Assembly (NCBI GenBank): GCA_017893485.1
Contig: CM030366.1
Location: 50,690,065 to 50,754,064, forward strand
Direction of reading: 5' to 3'
DNA: 64,000 bases
From: Hemerocallis citrina
Lineage: Eukaryota; Streptophyta; Magnoliopsida; Asparagales; Asphodelaceae
The position numbers and the translations under genes are program-made. The notes beneath the pieces are model-generated. The model saw nothing but the letters and a program-made list of their open reading frames with translations. It searched no databases and was not told where the DNA came from. Numbering within the stretch: the first letter of the stretch is position 1; every line of letters starts with the position of its first letter. Below, piece by piece: positions 36,211 through 47,354 of the stretch.

Positions 36211-36780
36211 TGGTCAATAGAGCTGAGCCAGCATGACATATCATACCAACCTTGGACCGCTATCAAGGCTCAAGCCTTAGCTGAATTCATTGTTGAAAGC
36301 ACCATCCCCGAGATCAGCCAAGCAGCAAACGAGCCTCCTATCTGGTTGGTATATGTGGACAGGTCCTCTTGCACCGAAGGGAGCGGAACCGGAGTCATTC
36401 TGGCGGGCCCAGATGATTTCATCCTTCAATACTCCCTCCGCATCAACTTCAATGCCTCCAACAATGAAGCGGAGTATGAAGCCCTTATAGCTGGCCTCGG
36501 CATGGCTCGTAAGGCAGGGGCGCAACGTCTCCGGATATTTAGCGACTCTCAGCTGGTCGTGAATCAAGTCTTGGGCGAGTATGAGGCGCGAGATGACCGA
36601 ATGGCTAAGTATCTAGCCAAGGTCCGAAATCTCATGGCTCAGTTCGAAGAGGCGCTCATTCAGCAGATCCCCAGAGAAGAAAATTCCCAAGCAGATGCCC
36701 TCTCCAAGTTAGCCTCTTCCTCCCTTCAAGGTCTCGAGCAGACCGTCCTGATTGAAGTGCTCTTGAGACCGAGCATAGAA
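36205..36780 (+). pseudogene. Tat second (archaeal-type) RNase H domain
   Basis: Within the 369-codon frame starting at 36205, residues of about 48-180 form a second RNase H: WLVYVDRSSCTEGSGTGVIL, NNEAEYEALIAGLGMARKAG, LRIFSDSQLVVNQVLGEY and ENSQADALSKLAS. The acidic D-E-D-D set is visible. A duplicated RNase H next to integrase is a hallmark of the Tat lineage and distinguishes it from the other gypsy elements here. The domain itself is in frame and intact. Confidence 0.88.
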
Positions 36781-38086
36781 GATGAAACTCCCGACTCGAT
36801 GGAGTCGCTGCCCATCCAACTTCAAGACAATTGGATGAAACCCCTGATAGAATTCCTAAGGGATGGGATCCTCCCCAAAGACCCTAAGGAAGCTCGTCGA
36901 GTCAGAACCCGAGCGGAGCGGTACACCCTTGTTGAGGGGGTCTTGTACAAATGCTCCTTCACACAAGTAGACGGCATACCTTATTTGAGGTGTCTCTCCC
37001 CGGAACAAGCCGCATATGCCTTGCAAGAGCTTCACGAAGGCATAGGCAGAGTGCATTCAGGGTCAAGATCCCTCGCCCGGAAAGTGTTGAATTATGGATA
37101 CTTTTGGCCTACCCTCCTACAAGACGCCGAACGACACGTTCGGAAATGCAGCTCTTGTCAGAAGTATTCCAACATTCGTCGCCTACCCCATGCTCAGCTC
37201 ACCTCCCTATCAAGTTTGATCCCTTTCGCAATGTGGGGGATGGATTTACTAGGGCCATTTCCACCAGCTCCTGGCCAACTCAAATTTTTAGTCGTGGCAA
37301 TCGACTACTTCTAGAAGTAGATAGAGGCCGAGCCCTTGGCCACAATCACCAAGAAAAAAGTACTTCAGTTCTTCTGGAAGAGCGTCATCTGCAGGTTCGG
37401 CATCCATGGGGTCCTCATAACCGACAATGGAACACAATTTACAGGGGCTGCATTCCGAGCTCTGTGTGAAGACCTCGCCATCCAACAACGCTTCTCCTCC
37501 GTCTCCCACCTGCAGTCGAATGGTCAAGTAGAAAATGCCAACCGAAAAATTCTCTCCGATATTATAAGAAGAGGTTGGAAAAGTCCGCTAAAGGCTTATG
37601 GTTGATCAGCTCCCTAACGTACTGTGGAATTACCGCACTACGAAACGGACTCCCACAGGAGAGTCGCCGTTCAATCTCACCTATGGGTCTGAAGCTGTGA
37701 TCCCCTTGGAAGTCGGCGTACCCTCTCCTCGCCTTATTGCTTATGAAGAAGAGCAGAATACCAGAGAGCTACGGGCGAATTTGGATTTGATTGACGAGCT
37801 CCGTGAAAGAGCTTCAATTCGCCAACAAAGCTATCGAAGGAGGATTGAGCTGGCCTACAACAAGAGAGTCCGTCCTACTGACCTCAAAGAAGGGGACTTG
37901 GTCCTCAGAAAGTTAGCAATCTCATTCCCCAGTTAGAAGAGTAAGCTAGCTCCAAATTGGGAAGGATCCTACAAGATCACCAGAGTGGTTCGCCCCGGGA
38001 CATACCGTTTAGTAGACCTTGAAGGCAGAGAGGTTCCCAGGACTTGGAATGCCGACCATCTCTTGAAGTACCAAGAGAACGCTTGA
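36781..38086 (+). pseudogene. Tat integrase
   Basis: The zinc finger is ELHEGIGRVHSGSRSLARKV followed by CSSCQ (about 37030-37160). The core follows with WGMDLLGPFPPAPGQLKFLV, ITDNGTQFTGAAFRALCEDL (second Asp) and SNGQVENANRKIL (Glu). The C-terminal part reads LPNVLWNYRTTKRTPTGESP and ends HLLKYQENA with TGA at 38084-38086. Two TAG codons at 37312-37320 replace the usual Thr and Trp after DYF. A shift at about 37600 and a TAG at about 37936 further break it. Confidence 0.9.
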
Positions 38087-38274
38087 GCGCCTCTCTAAGT
38101 ACCTTCGGATGTCGAACCATTCCTTTCCTTTCACTTGTATTTTACTTTTGCTTTTTATTTTTCCAAATGTAATAACGGCTCACAACTTAGAAGCAGCCGT
38201 GTAGCAAATTTCAATAAAGAGCTTCTTATTTTCGTATTTAACTTGTGAATTGGTTGTATCTCTCTGTTTTTAAC

Positions 38275-38870
38275 TTCTTTGCACTCAAACGACGAGTTCG
38301 GAGTCCAACACTTGGCTCAACTCCGCTTTGCAAGTTCACTCTTAAGCGAGCTAGAAGTGGTTCGCCATTCGGAATTGCTCCCACAACCGTTGAAAGTTAC
38401 TCTAACGATGAGTTTGGAGTCGAACACTTGGCTCGACTCCGCTTCACAAGTTCGCTCTTAAGCGAGCTAGAAGTGGTTCGCCATTCGGAATTGCTCCCAC
38501 AACCGTTGAAATTTACTCAAACGATGAGTTCGGAGTCCAACACTTGGCTCGACTCCGCTTTGCAAGTTCGCTCTTAAGCGAGCTAGAAGCGGTTTGCCAT
38601 TCAGAATTACTCCCACAACCGTTGAAATTTACTCAAACGACTAATTCGGAGTCCAACACTTGGCTCGACTCCGCTTCGCAAGTTCGCTCTTAATCGAGCT
38701 AGAAGTGGTTCGCCATTCGGAATTGCTCACACAACTGTTGAAATTTACTCAAACGATGAGTTCGGAGTCCAACACTTGGCTCGACTCTGCTTTGCAAGTT
38801 AGCTCTTAAGCGAGCTAGAAGTGGTTTGCCATTCGGAATTGCTCCCACAACCATCGAAACTCGCCCCGCC
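38275..38870 (+). repeat. 116 bp tandem array downstream of Tat pol
   Basis: The anchor GAGTTCGGAGTCCAACACTT recurs at 38294, 38410, 38526, 38642 and 38758, an exact 116-base step. About five copies plus a partial are present, ending in GAAC/CCACAACC blocks. Plus- and minus-strand open frames here translate the repeat. Tat elements are known to carry tandem repeats in this region. Confidence 0.95.
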
Positions 38871-39189
38871 ATGGCGCGTGAAATTCCTACAACCATACTC
38901 AACATGGAAAAAGCTGATGCTAAAGAAAGCTTCAAACATGAACTCGTTAAAGGCTTCGGTGAATTCCCGGCTCGGACAATTCTTAGCTTTATCATGAAGA
39001 GGAGTCGAAAATCGGCGACACACCTAGTCTTTGATCAAATACTGGACTACGAAATCACCTCTAGAATCTCGTATATTGTCAACCAATGACCAGTTTGGAG
39101 AGTCCCGCAAATTGGCTTCATTAGTCATAAAAAACACTTTCGAGAGCAATAGGCAGATGCAAAGACTACTCCTCCACAGCAAGAAATGC

Positions 39190-39400
39190 ACTTCTCTTGC
39201 AAAATCAGAAGGAAAGAAGCTCGGAGATCCAAACAAGCAAGAATCTTGCTCTAGGACCTCGGCACGCTTTACCAAGAGATCTTAGCACTGACATCCAAAC
39301 GAGCAAAAATCTTGCTCCGGGACCTCGGCACGCTTTGCCGAAGCGCTCTTGGCTCCGACGCCCAAACAAGCAAAAACCTAGCTTCGGACATCGGCACGCA
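39190..39400 (+). repeat. About 64 bp tandem repeat (ACCTCGGCACGC type)
   Basis: About three copies contain GGACCTCGGCACGCTTTGCC and AAACAAGCAAAAATCTTGCT. The core CTCGGCAC...GCCGA motif is shared with the 60 bp array at 43270-43930 on the other side of the antisense ORFs. Confidence 0.8.
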
Positions 39401-39608
39401 AAAGATAGTCACGAGTAGCACAACAACACAAGGCTATCAAAAAGCGCACAAGTCCAAGGAAGAAAAAAGCCTCATTTCCATTAAGTATGGGGAAACAATA
39501 CAAGACAGCTTTTCTTTACAACGAAGCTACGAGATTTCAAAAAGCAAAAACTACAATGCTGACTCGTTACACTTAGACGAAATACAAAACTTGGAAAACA
39601 AAAAATCT

Positions 39609-40520
39609 TCAACACTTCCTTGGCACAGGGATGTTTCGCTTCAAAGACACTCGAGGGCGGCGACGCTTGACCCCGGTACTCGTCCCTAAACCGGCGAATT
39701 GAGACGTGTCTTCGGAACTGCTCCTAACAGTTACGCCGACGGACGCTCTGCTCGATGATATCGCCACACCACTTTGGGCGTCACCCGGACTGGGCCGGCC
39801 TATGGGTGAACGGGTCGCGAGCTCATAAAATGAAATGCCTCGTTTGCTCTCCTCACGAGTGCATGAAGTGCTCCTGACATTAATCGGCCCCGAGTGCGGC
39901 TTCAGGCGAGCCACTTCTGCTTCCAGCTCAGTGATCCTTTGCTTCAGAGGGTCATCTTCCACGTCCACCTCGAAGCGAGGAGGCACTGCGGTGCTCGGGA
40001 TGCTAGGAAGGCCGGCGATGATTCGGCGGAGCTGAGTGACTTCGATGCCCTTGTCCACTGTGGCTCTCTTCAACGCATCGACTTCTGCCGTCAATTCGTC
40101 GCGTTCGGCCATCAGCTTTCCTACCACCGTAGTCAACTCCTCTTCTTCCGCCAGAAGCTCTGCCTCCACAATCTGCAGATGGTGAACCTCGGTGAGCATA
40201 TCGTCCCTCTCCGCCGTCATCTTCGACGAAGAGAGTTGGAGACACTTAAGCCTCAGCCCATTGGTGAAGGCTGTCGACGAGACATCATCCTCGCCTACGG
40301 GGGGTATATCGGCGAGCCTACTCTCTAGCCGCCGGATCTCGATGTCCCTCCGGCCCAAGACCTGCTGCAGATGGTTCCGCTCACTTTCAGCTCTGCACAA
40401 CCCCAGCTCGACTTTGTAAAGATGCTCCCAGCACCGGGTCAAGCACAGCCCCGTCGCCCCTAAACCGACCTCGGAACGAAACACCTCCCCGGAGCGAGTT
40501 GGTTCGGCAGATTGAGTCAC
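39609..40520 (-). CDS. Antisense ORF 2 of the Tat element: coiled-coil protein of 303 aa
   Basis: The open frame from the minus-strand ATG at 40520 reads MTQSAEPTRSGEVF. It then runs through long heptad-like stretches: ERDDMLTEVHHLQIVEAELL, EEEELTTVVGKLMAERDELT and LKQRITELEAEVARLK (residues about 25-205). The C terminus is basic and Ser-rich (VKRRRPRVSLKRNIPV). The sequence TTTTAG lies just before LAEVTQSAEP, so an upstream exon joined by splicing is possible. It lies on the opposite strand to gag-pol and downstream of the first antisense ORF. The function is unknown; no catalytic domain is visible. Confidence 0.6.
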   Translation of the reverse strand: MTQSAEPTRSGEVFRSEVGLGATGLCLTRCWEHLYKVELGLCRAESERNHLQQVLGRRDIEIRRLESRLADIPPVGEDDVSSTAFTNGLRLKCLQLSSSKMTAERDDMLTEVHHLQIVEAELLAEEEELTTVVGKLMAERDELTAEVDALKRATVDKGIEVTQLRRIIAGLPSIPSTAVPPRFEVDVEDDPLKQRITELEAEVARLKPHSGPINVRSTSCTREESKRGISFYELATRSPIGRPSPGDAQSGVAISSSRASVGVTVRSSSEDTSQFAGLGTSTGVKRRRPRVSLKRNIPVPRKC

Positions 40521-41372
40521 CTCGGCAAGCTAAAAAGTTCAAAGCAAATAACAAGCACTCAGTAAACACTCAAAAAATCGCGTCACGTCAGACTTCGGAA
40601 CAAGGCCACATGCGCCTAGCTAAGACTAAAATATTTTGTTTCAACACTTAGTCAAATTTCAAGACTACAAGGAAAGAACAAAACAAGACGAGTTCGAGCA
40701 CAAAAATTGTACTTCCATTCATCACAAAAATGCGGTGGCCAGTCCGCAATTAGGCAGTACAAGAATAGCTCAAAAAAAAAAAGAGAAGTTAGGGTGCGAC
40801 CTCTTTCCCGGGGCGTCGAGACTGGGCGGGGACGGACTCCCCCGAAGGAGCCATCATCGCCAGCGGGGTCACCACCGACCCTTGTACCTTGCCGATGACC
40901 TTGACCTCGGGGCCACCTTCGTCATCGTCTCCCTCCTCCTCCGACTCAGGGTCGAAGCCGTCGACATGGTCCGGGAACAGCCTCCACCCCGAGCAGTCAA
41001 CCTCAGGGTACCGCTCCGACACCTGAGCGATGGCCTGGGCGTACGCCTTGGCCATATTTGGGGCGAGGAAGCCCTACGCCTTCGCCATGGTGGCCTCCTC
41101 GGCCCCCTTCACCGCAGCAGCCTTGGCCTCCACCGCCTCGGCCTGCTGCTTGGCCGTCTCCTCCTTCTGCCGGAGCAGGTCGGCCTCGAGCTTGGTGACG
41201 AGGTCCTCGAGGTACTCGAGCCTCGTCGTCCTCACTTTGAACTTGACCTTCAGCTTGTTGAGCTCATTACCCATCCGAGCCTTCTCAGTCCGAGCTCGGT
41301 CGGACTCTTACTTCAGCTCCTTTTCCAACTCCGTCATCCTCTTCATGAGATGACCGAAGTGGACAGTAATCT

Positions 41373-41451
41373 GCAGTGAAAACAAAGAGAAATAAGGAAT
41401 TAGAAAATCAAACATAAAAGCTACCTTCAAAAGCGAAAAGACGACGCTTAC
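41373..41451 (-). other. Probable intron 2 in Tat antisense ORF 1
   Basis: On the minus strand, HSSVS is followed by GTAAGC, and TTTTCACTGCAG precedes ITVHFGHLMKRMTELEKELK. The donor is strong and the skipped part encodes an unrelated hydrophobic stretch. Confidence 0.55.
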
Positions 41452-41903
41452 CGACACCGACGAGTGAGCGATCTCGATGGCATCATTGCCTGCCAAGCTG
41501 TCGTCCATGGCGGCCCGGTCCTTCGGCGTCGCCAGGTGCTTCACCACCTACATACTCGCCAAGGAGTCGCTAAGGAACCCATCATGCTTCCGAACCTGCC
41601 AGTCTGGAACATGGATCTTCTTGTGCTCCTCCGTCAGGAGCTCCTCGGCCGCCACCGTCAGCGGGGGCATCTCCATCCTGAGTGCCACGGCGATCGGGAA
41701 GTCGCCTACCCCTGCCGACGCCGAGGCTGCTGTCGAAGCACGGGTCGGGGTCACATCCGTCGGCACCTCCGACTCTGCGGCCGCGCTCGCAACCTTCTGG
41801 GTCTTTGCAGAGGGCAACTTGGTGGCGACCCTATTGCACTTCTTCGGCGCCTTACTTGTAAGGGCGGCCCTCTGTGCCAGCACTGCGTCGAAGTCCATTG
41901 CCT

Positions 41904-41987
41904 CTGCATCAAACAAGGAGTTGGTTAAAAATACAAGTTAAAATAAGCAAGGTTAAAAAAAAGGGGAAAAAGGTAGAAAGAGCTGCG
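41904..41987 (-). other. Probable intron 1 in Tat antisense ORF 1
   Basis: On the minus strand, RVDP is followed by GTACGCAG and the reading resumes after TTGATGCAG with AMDFDAVLAQ. The interval is short and pyrimidine-rich, and joining keeps an open frame. The intron is inferred from sequence only. Confidence 0.5.
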
Positions 41988-43269
41988 TACTGGGATCTAC
42001 ACGGCTGAGCCCTCCCCTGAAGAGAATGTCTTCGGTCAGTTCTTTCCAACCATACTTCGGCCTGTCTAGAAGAGTCCGAACTGCCTCTTCTTCTTGAGGA
42101 TGAAGCACCGGTGACTCCTTCACTCGCTTCGAAACCTCCTCCACAAAACCGGTGGTTATGGGCCACGCCTCCGCACTCCACACTATGAGGTACTTATCGT
42201 GCCAGTGCTTTATGGAGTTGGGGCAAACGACGAGCCGACCTCCGTGCCTCGGAGCTAGGTAGTACCAGAACTCCGACCGGTTCTGCTGGTGAAGCCGGTA
42301 GATCGTCCGAAGTACCCTCAACTACGGCTCAATCCCTGCCGTTTGGCAGTGGATCACGAACCCATTGATAACTCTCCATGCATTCGGCATTAGTTGAATG
42401 GGGCTGACCCCAAACCACTTAAGCACTTGAGTCGCGAACGGGTGGAGAGGCAGCCGAGCCCCGGCGATGAAGGCATCGACCAGCCAGAAACACATGTTCA
42501 TTGGCATTGCGAATTTGCCCTAACCCTGGGACCCGACACCATCAGTTCGTACTCCTCCGAAATCTGAAAGCAGTCCCGGATCACTGCCAAGTCATCCAAG
42601 CTGAGGATAGACACCATTTCGTCAGCCTCGGAGGTCTCCCTCACTGCATTCTCCTCGAAGGTCCTCCCCCTCCCTTGGATGATGCGATCCGCATGCTCCT
42701 CCGGAAGTTCTCGAACCCTTTGGAGCCCGGTCAGTGGCCCCGGATACCTGCCGAACGGCCCCATGCGCTTCGGATCCTCCACTATGCTGTCTCGACCGGA
42801 TACCCTCTTGCTCGGAGAAGGGGCCTCGGCAACAGGAGGGGAGGGTTCGGAGACAGGAGAAAGAGACATATTTATACTTAAGAAAAAACTAAGTATAAAT
42901 TACCTTGAAGTGATGTGTGCGGTCGGAATTTTCACTGGAAAGCAATGGATGATCACCGTGAGCTCTCACTAGTGCAAATTCACCGCCTGAGTAAAAGTTT
43001 GGAGAAGTGAAAAATGAGAGGGGGGTGAAGTTTTATAGAGCTTGGCACACGAAACTAGATTAATGGACCCACAGAGCCAGCCCATTTACACAAGGCGAAA
43101 AAATGACCTAAACCGTCACATTATTTACCGTGCCTAGCTGTACTATCGCATTAATGGCTGTCACATCTGTCAGAGTTGTCAGAAGATCAGCAGCCATCGC
43201 ATTAATGACTGTCACATCTGTCAGAAGTTTAGCAGCCACAAACTCAACCTGATGTTTCCTATGTCGCCA

Positions 43270-43930
43270 AAAATCACGACCCAGGACCTCGGCACATGGT
43301 GCCGAGCGCTCTTGCCACCGACCATGTTACATGGAAAAAGTGGACCTCGGCACATGCTGCCGAGCGTTCTTGCCACCGACCATGTTACATTGAAAAAATG
43401 GACCTCGGCACAAGCTGTCGAGCGCTCTTGCCACCAACCATGTTACATGGAAAAATTGGACCTCGGCACAAGCTGCCGAGCGCTCTTGCCATCGACCATG
43501 TTACATGGAAAAATTGGACCTCGGCACAAGCTGCCGAGCGCTTTTGCCACCGACCATGTTACATGGAAAAGTTGGACCTTGGCACAAGCTGCCGAGCGCT
43601 CTTACCACCGACCATGTTACATGGAAAAATTAGACCTCGGCACAAGCTGCCGAGCGCTCTTGCTACCGACCATGTTACATGAAAAAGGGGACCTCGGCAT
43701 AAGCTGCCGAGCGCTCTTGCCACCGACCCAATTGTATGGAAAATTGGACCTCGGCATAAGCTGTCGAGCGCTCTTGCCACCGACCCAATTACATTGAAAA
43801 TTGAACCTCGGCATACTTTGCCGAGCGCTCTTGGCACCGACCCAATTACATGGAAAATTGGACCTCGACACACTTTGCCGAGCGCTCTTGGCACCAACCC
43901 TCTTACAGGGAGAAAACCACTCCGGACTTC
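43270..43930 (+). repeat. 60 bp tandem array with hairpin core, about 11 copies
   Basis: Each copy has ACCTCGGCACAAGCTGCCGA, then GCGCTCTTGCCACCGACC and ATGTTACATGGAAAAATTGG, with a period of 59-60 bases. CTCGGCA and TGCCGAG form a 7-base stem with a 5-base loop in most copies. Open frames of up to 181 codons across the array are translated repeats. Confidence 0.93.
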
Positions 43931-44459
43931 GGCAAAGATTTGCCGAAAGCCCCTACAGCCTGGCCGAGGTATTTGTGCTCTTCGACCGAATGTACTGAAC
44001 CCCCATGGACCTCGGCCTCCTTCATGGCATAAGTTCGGAAGGGGTCGACGACGAAACCGAAGCATCTAAGCCATGAAACGACAGAAATAACATCAGGTCA
44101 CCTACCTAAATATTGCGAAAAAATGATTTAAAATTCAGGAAAATTAATTAAAAATTCTAAAAGATAATTATAAATTCGGGAAAATATTTTTGAGCCCCTG
44201 GGTAAATAGTTATTGCTTAGAATGGTTAATTAAGACCGCCGAACTACAAATCATCACTCCGCAAAGATAGATAACAATCAAATAAAAAGCACCAGAAACT
44301 CGGGAGAGCTCAAGAACAATCTAGAGCGCGCTACTAACTCGGAAATTACCACAATATCCCATAAAAAGATTCAACACCCCTCGTGTAGACTCCGATACAA
44401 CTCCGTAAGCCATTATAACAGTAAAACTACTCCTCAAAGGCTGATAAAACTCAGTCTTC

Positions 44460-44475
44460 GGGAGTGGGGGGCTCG
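44460..44475 (+). promoter_or_regulatory. Polypurine tract of the Tat element
   Basis: GGGAGTGGGGGGCTCG immediately precedes the 3' LTR start at 44476. It primes plus-strand DNA synthesis in the family. A matching GAGTGGGGGGCTTG tract borders the related LTR at 62400. Confidence 0.85.
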
Positions 44476-45065
44476 TGATATGGCTAAAAATGGGGTTAAA
44501 TCGGAAACATCCAAATTGGGCACGAATCATAAAGTCTTGGGGTAATATAGTAATTTCACCCACAAACGGGTCTGAAGTAGGTATTGGATCTTCTCCCCAA
44601 AGACCCAGTAACCCTTGAACAGATCCACCTCAACTGGGTGCGGGTTTCAACCCGCAGCAAACCCAGTCTAGCAGGATAGAATTAGTGTTTCTAATTAATC
44701 CTAATCAACGTTCCTGATTCGTATCTATCCTTTCCCTGGGAATTAGGGATTACATTCCTAATCTGATCCTAGGGATTACATTCCTAATCTGATCCCAAAG
44801 ACGGCTATAAATACCCCCTATCTGCCACCATTAAGAGGTAATCAATCTTTTGCCAATTTACGCTCTCTCATAATCTTCCTGATTACTGACTTGAGCGTCG
44901 GAGGGTGCGTCGCCGGGATCAACCCGGGTGTCTCGCACTTTTTGCAGGTGAACGGCGGAGTCAGCGGTCGAACTCTGGCGGAAGAAGTTAAGGTTTGATT
45001 ATTCGGTTCCCCTAAGAATCCACAAATACTATCTGTTTGCCCACACACTAGATTTAGCGGTAACA
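44476..45065 (+). repeat. 3' LTR of the Tat element
   Basis: 590 bases with TG/CA ends, collinear with 31689-32279, followed directly by the ATATT duplication. A TATAAATA box is at 44806-44813. Confidence 0.95.
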
Positions 45066-45070
45066 ATATT

Positions 45071-47354
45071 CATTTATATACTAAATTAAAAATAAATATG
45101 GATGAAGCCATTGTTAATTCGATCGAAGAACCAAGGTCATGTACACTCACACGAGTTATAGAAAGGCCGTAAATAAGCCAACCTCAAATAGTCTATTCTC
45201 ATATTTGCTCATTTAACTTATAAAACTAAAACTTTTATTGCAGGTTTGTTGGTTAAGTTATCGAATGATCCCAAATAAGCTTTTAGTCTGTTACCATAGC
45301 CGATCTTGAGCCACAGCTTTAAGCTTCCCAAGTTTTACAAATAATTGTATAGTTATATGATGCGTGTATTACACACATAGATGATTTACTAGACTTTTTT
45401 TTTTCATAAACGTATTGTAAGTCAACTCTCCCAAGTCACAGAGTATTTAATTTCAAGTTCAATCGAAAATCTCTTATGGGCAGGCCACTTTCCTCCAGTC
45501 AGAGAACTCTCTGACCTGAGCTGAGTCCCTACACAATAGGTAGAGTCGTCTGTTCCTAACGTACAACCTCTGATTCTAATATACTAGTAGTCAAGCAAGC
45601 CAACTAAGAAACTAAAAGGAAAAAGCACGAAGGTGATTGAGTGTTTCATTCCCAGTCTATGCATTACTTAAAGAGGGAGAGCAATTCACAAGATAAAAAA
45701 TTCATTTCATGTTATGAAACTTTGCATTTATAAATTAATTGGGAAAATACATGTTTTATGAAAATTGGAAAGGAGTCAAAAAATGGTCCAATCCTCTTAT
45801 AATTTGAAGCAAGTAATTCATGAATCAAGATCATGATACACATACATACAGATAGTTCGATCAAAATAAGTTATTCAAATGTTTGGAACACCTATTTTGT
45901 TTCTTGTTTCTTCAGTGTGTATTGCACTACATTCGATGACCAATGAGTATAATGTTTTGCAAGTAGTTCACATCTCTCTATAATCTACACTCTTTTAGTT
46001 GGTTTTAACCATGAACTAGTCTTTCTTTTCTTGTAGATTCATTGATGTTGTTTTTTATAGTTTCCTTTGTAAGCTTCTTGCTACACTACAAGGATTAAAT
46101 AAAGCAAAAATTAAATAATTTTCATTATTTTTAATTGCAGGTGTTCATCCCTCAGCAAGTGTGTCTGAATATTTATAGAATGTTTGAGTGTCAGAAATAG
46201 AATCAAAGAAAGTGGTTATGATCCAAGTAAAAAAACAACGAATGATTGATTATTCTCCGAGCTTGTTGGCAGATGTGCAGAGTGCCCTGTGCTCAGGTAG
46301 TGATGGAAACAATCAATTTTCCTCGAGATGAACAAGGAGTGTATGAACCCTGCCTGCCTGATGTTTTTAACAGCCATAAGCATTCGTTGATGTTATGAAG
46401 ATATGTGTTCTACCGAACATACTTCTCTATGTACATTGTACAATTGTTTTTGCACATGACCCGAATGATTTGTATTTATCATTGTTGCTTCCATCACGCT
46501 TTTTTCTGTATTAACTTGTGCCTCATGTACGCTCTGAACGAGTTTTATTTATTGTTGTCATGAATCATAAGATCATTGTTGCTTCTGTCACGCCTTTTTT
46601 TTATTAACTTGTGGATGACTACCTCATGTACGCCCTGAAATGAGTTGTATTTATTGTTCTTCTAAGTATGAATCATAAGAACGAATGTATAGATTCACGC
46701 AAAATTCAATTATCTAGCATTTTCATGGCATGGGAATACTAAAGTCAATCAAAACTTAACAACGTGAATCAAATCCTCATTATCATTGCTAATCTTTTAT
46801 TCCCGAAGTCGATAAACAAAATTGTTAACGAGATTCTGAGATACCGTCAAACTTACTATATATTAAAAGATGAATCAAATCCTCCTTATCATTGCTAATC
46901 TTTTTTGTTGTCGTATGATACACAAACAAGAAAGTTCAAGGAGAAAATTTGTGAGTATTAGCAATTGACAAGCAGCAGCAGCAGCAAGAGCATCTAGCAA
47001 AAACAAGCTTTAAGCACAACAATCTCTAATATACAAAAAAGGATTCCAGATGTCTGTAAATTTGTTCAGATTATTCTACATACAGAACGTATCTTGTTAC
47101 AAACAAATTTCCATCATTACAAATATAACCAAAAAATATAAGAACCCAAAGATAACCTTTCAAATAAGCAATTCATGACTGAAGTACTAATGTAAATATC
47201 GCAAACTCACTCTAACTGTACAAATGAAAAAGAGTGAGGAAGAATATAAATAACATCCTGCACTTTTAATTATGAACAAGAGTTTTTACAAGAAAAATGG
47301 ATGTTGCTTTGAAGAAATGAGCCGAGCCGAGTTTCATTATCACTCCAGTTTCTT
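45071..47354. other. Pack-MULE interior, right part, mostly unassigned
   Basis: AT-rich DNA between the Tat element and the LCB2 fragment, i.e. downstream of the LCB2 stop. A pyrimidine-rich TTTTAATTGCAG at about 46129-46140 precedes an open stretch of about 20 codons (VFIPQQVC...), so another captured exon is possible but not recognised. An imperfect tandem duplication of about 110 bases containing CTCATGTACGC lies at about 46500-46690. A CAG run lies at about 46974-46988. Confidence 0.4.

Larger units (their letters stand above)
40789..42869 (-). pseudogene. Antisense ORF 1 of the Tat element (putative gypsy-type transposon protein) with two probable introns
   Basis: From the ATG at 42869: a Pro-rich N terminus (MSLSPVSEPSPPVAEAPSPS), then FWLVDAFIAGARLPLHPFAT, IQLMPNAWRVINGFVIHCQT and FWYYLAPRHGGRLVV. 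This order resembles the Pfam family called putative gypsy type transposon (PF04195 from memory). Later parts are AMDFDAVLAQRAALTSKAPK, a coiled coil (LEADLLRQKEETAKQQAEAV) and an acidic tail (SEEEGDDDEGGPE). Probable introns with GT-AG ends lie at about 41904-41987 and 41373-41451. Stops near 42322, 41548, 41308 and 41070, plus a frame change near 42500, indicate decay. The function is unknown. Confidence 0.7.
31689..45065 (+). mobile_element. Complete Tat-lineage Ty3/gypsy retrotransposon with antisense ORF module
   Basis: LTRs of about 590 bases (31689-32279 and 44476-45065) start TGATATGGC and end TAACA. The exact ATATT duplication flanks the element (31684-31688, 45066-45070). The primer binding site TGGCACCGTC is at 32283 and the polypurine tract at 44460-44475. 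Plus-strand order is gag, protease, RT, RNase H, second RNase H, integrase. The region between pol and the 3' LTR holds tandem arrays and large minus-strand ORFs. The dual RNase H and the antisense ORF place it in the Tat/Grande/Retand group. Frameshifts and stops make this copy defective. Confidence 0.93.

Noticed and set aside
40636..41379. 247-codon plus-strand frame and other plus-strand frames at 41464-41941
   Set aside because: They are shadows of the antisense Tat ORF, which has recognisable blocks and splice signals on the minus strand.
43252..43797. 181-codon plus-strand frame
   Set aside because: It is the translation of the 60 bp tandem array; the overlapping frames repeat the same units.
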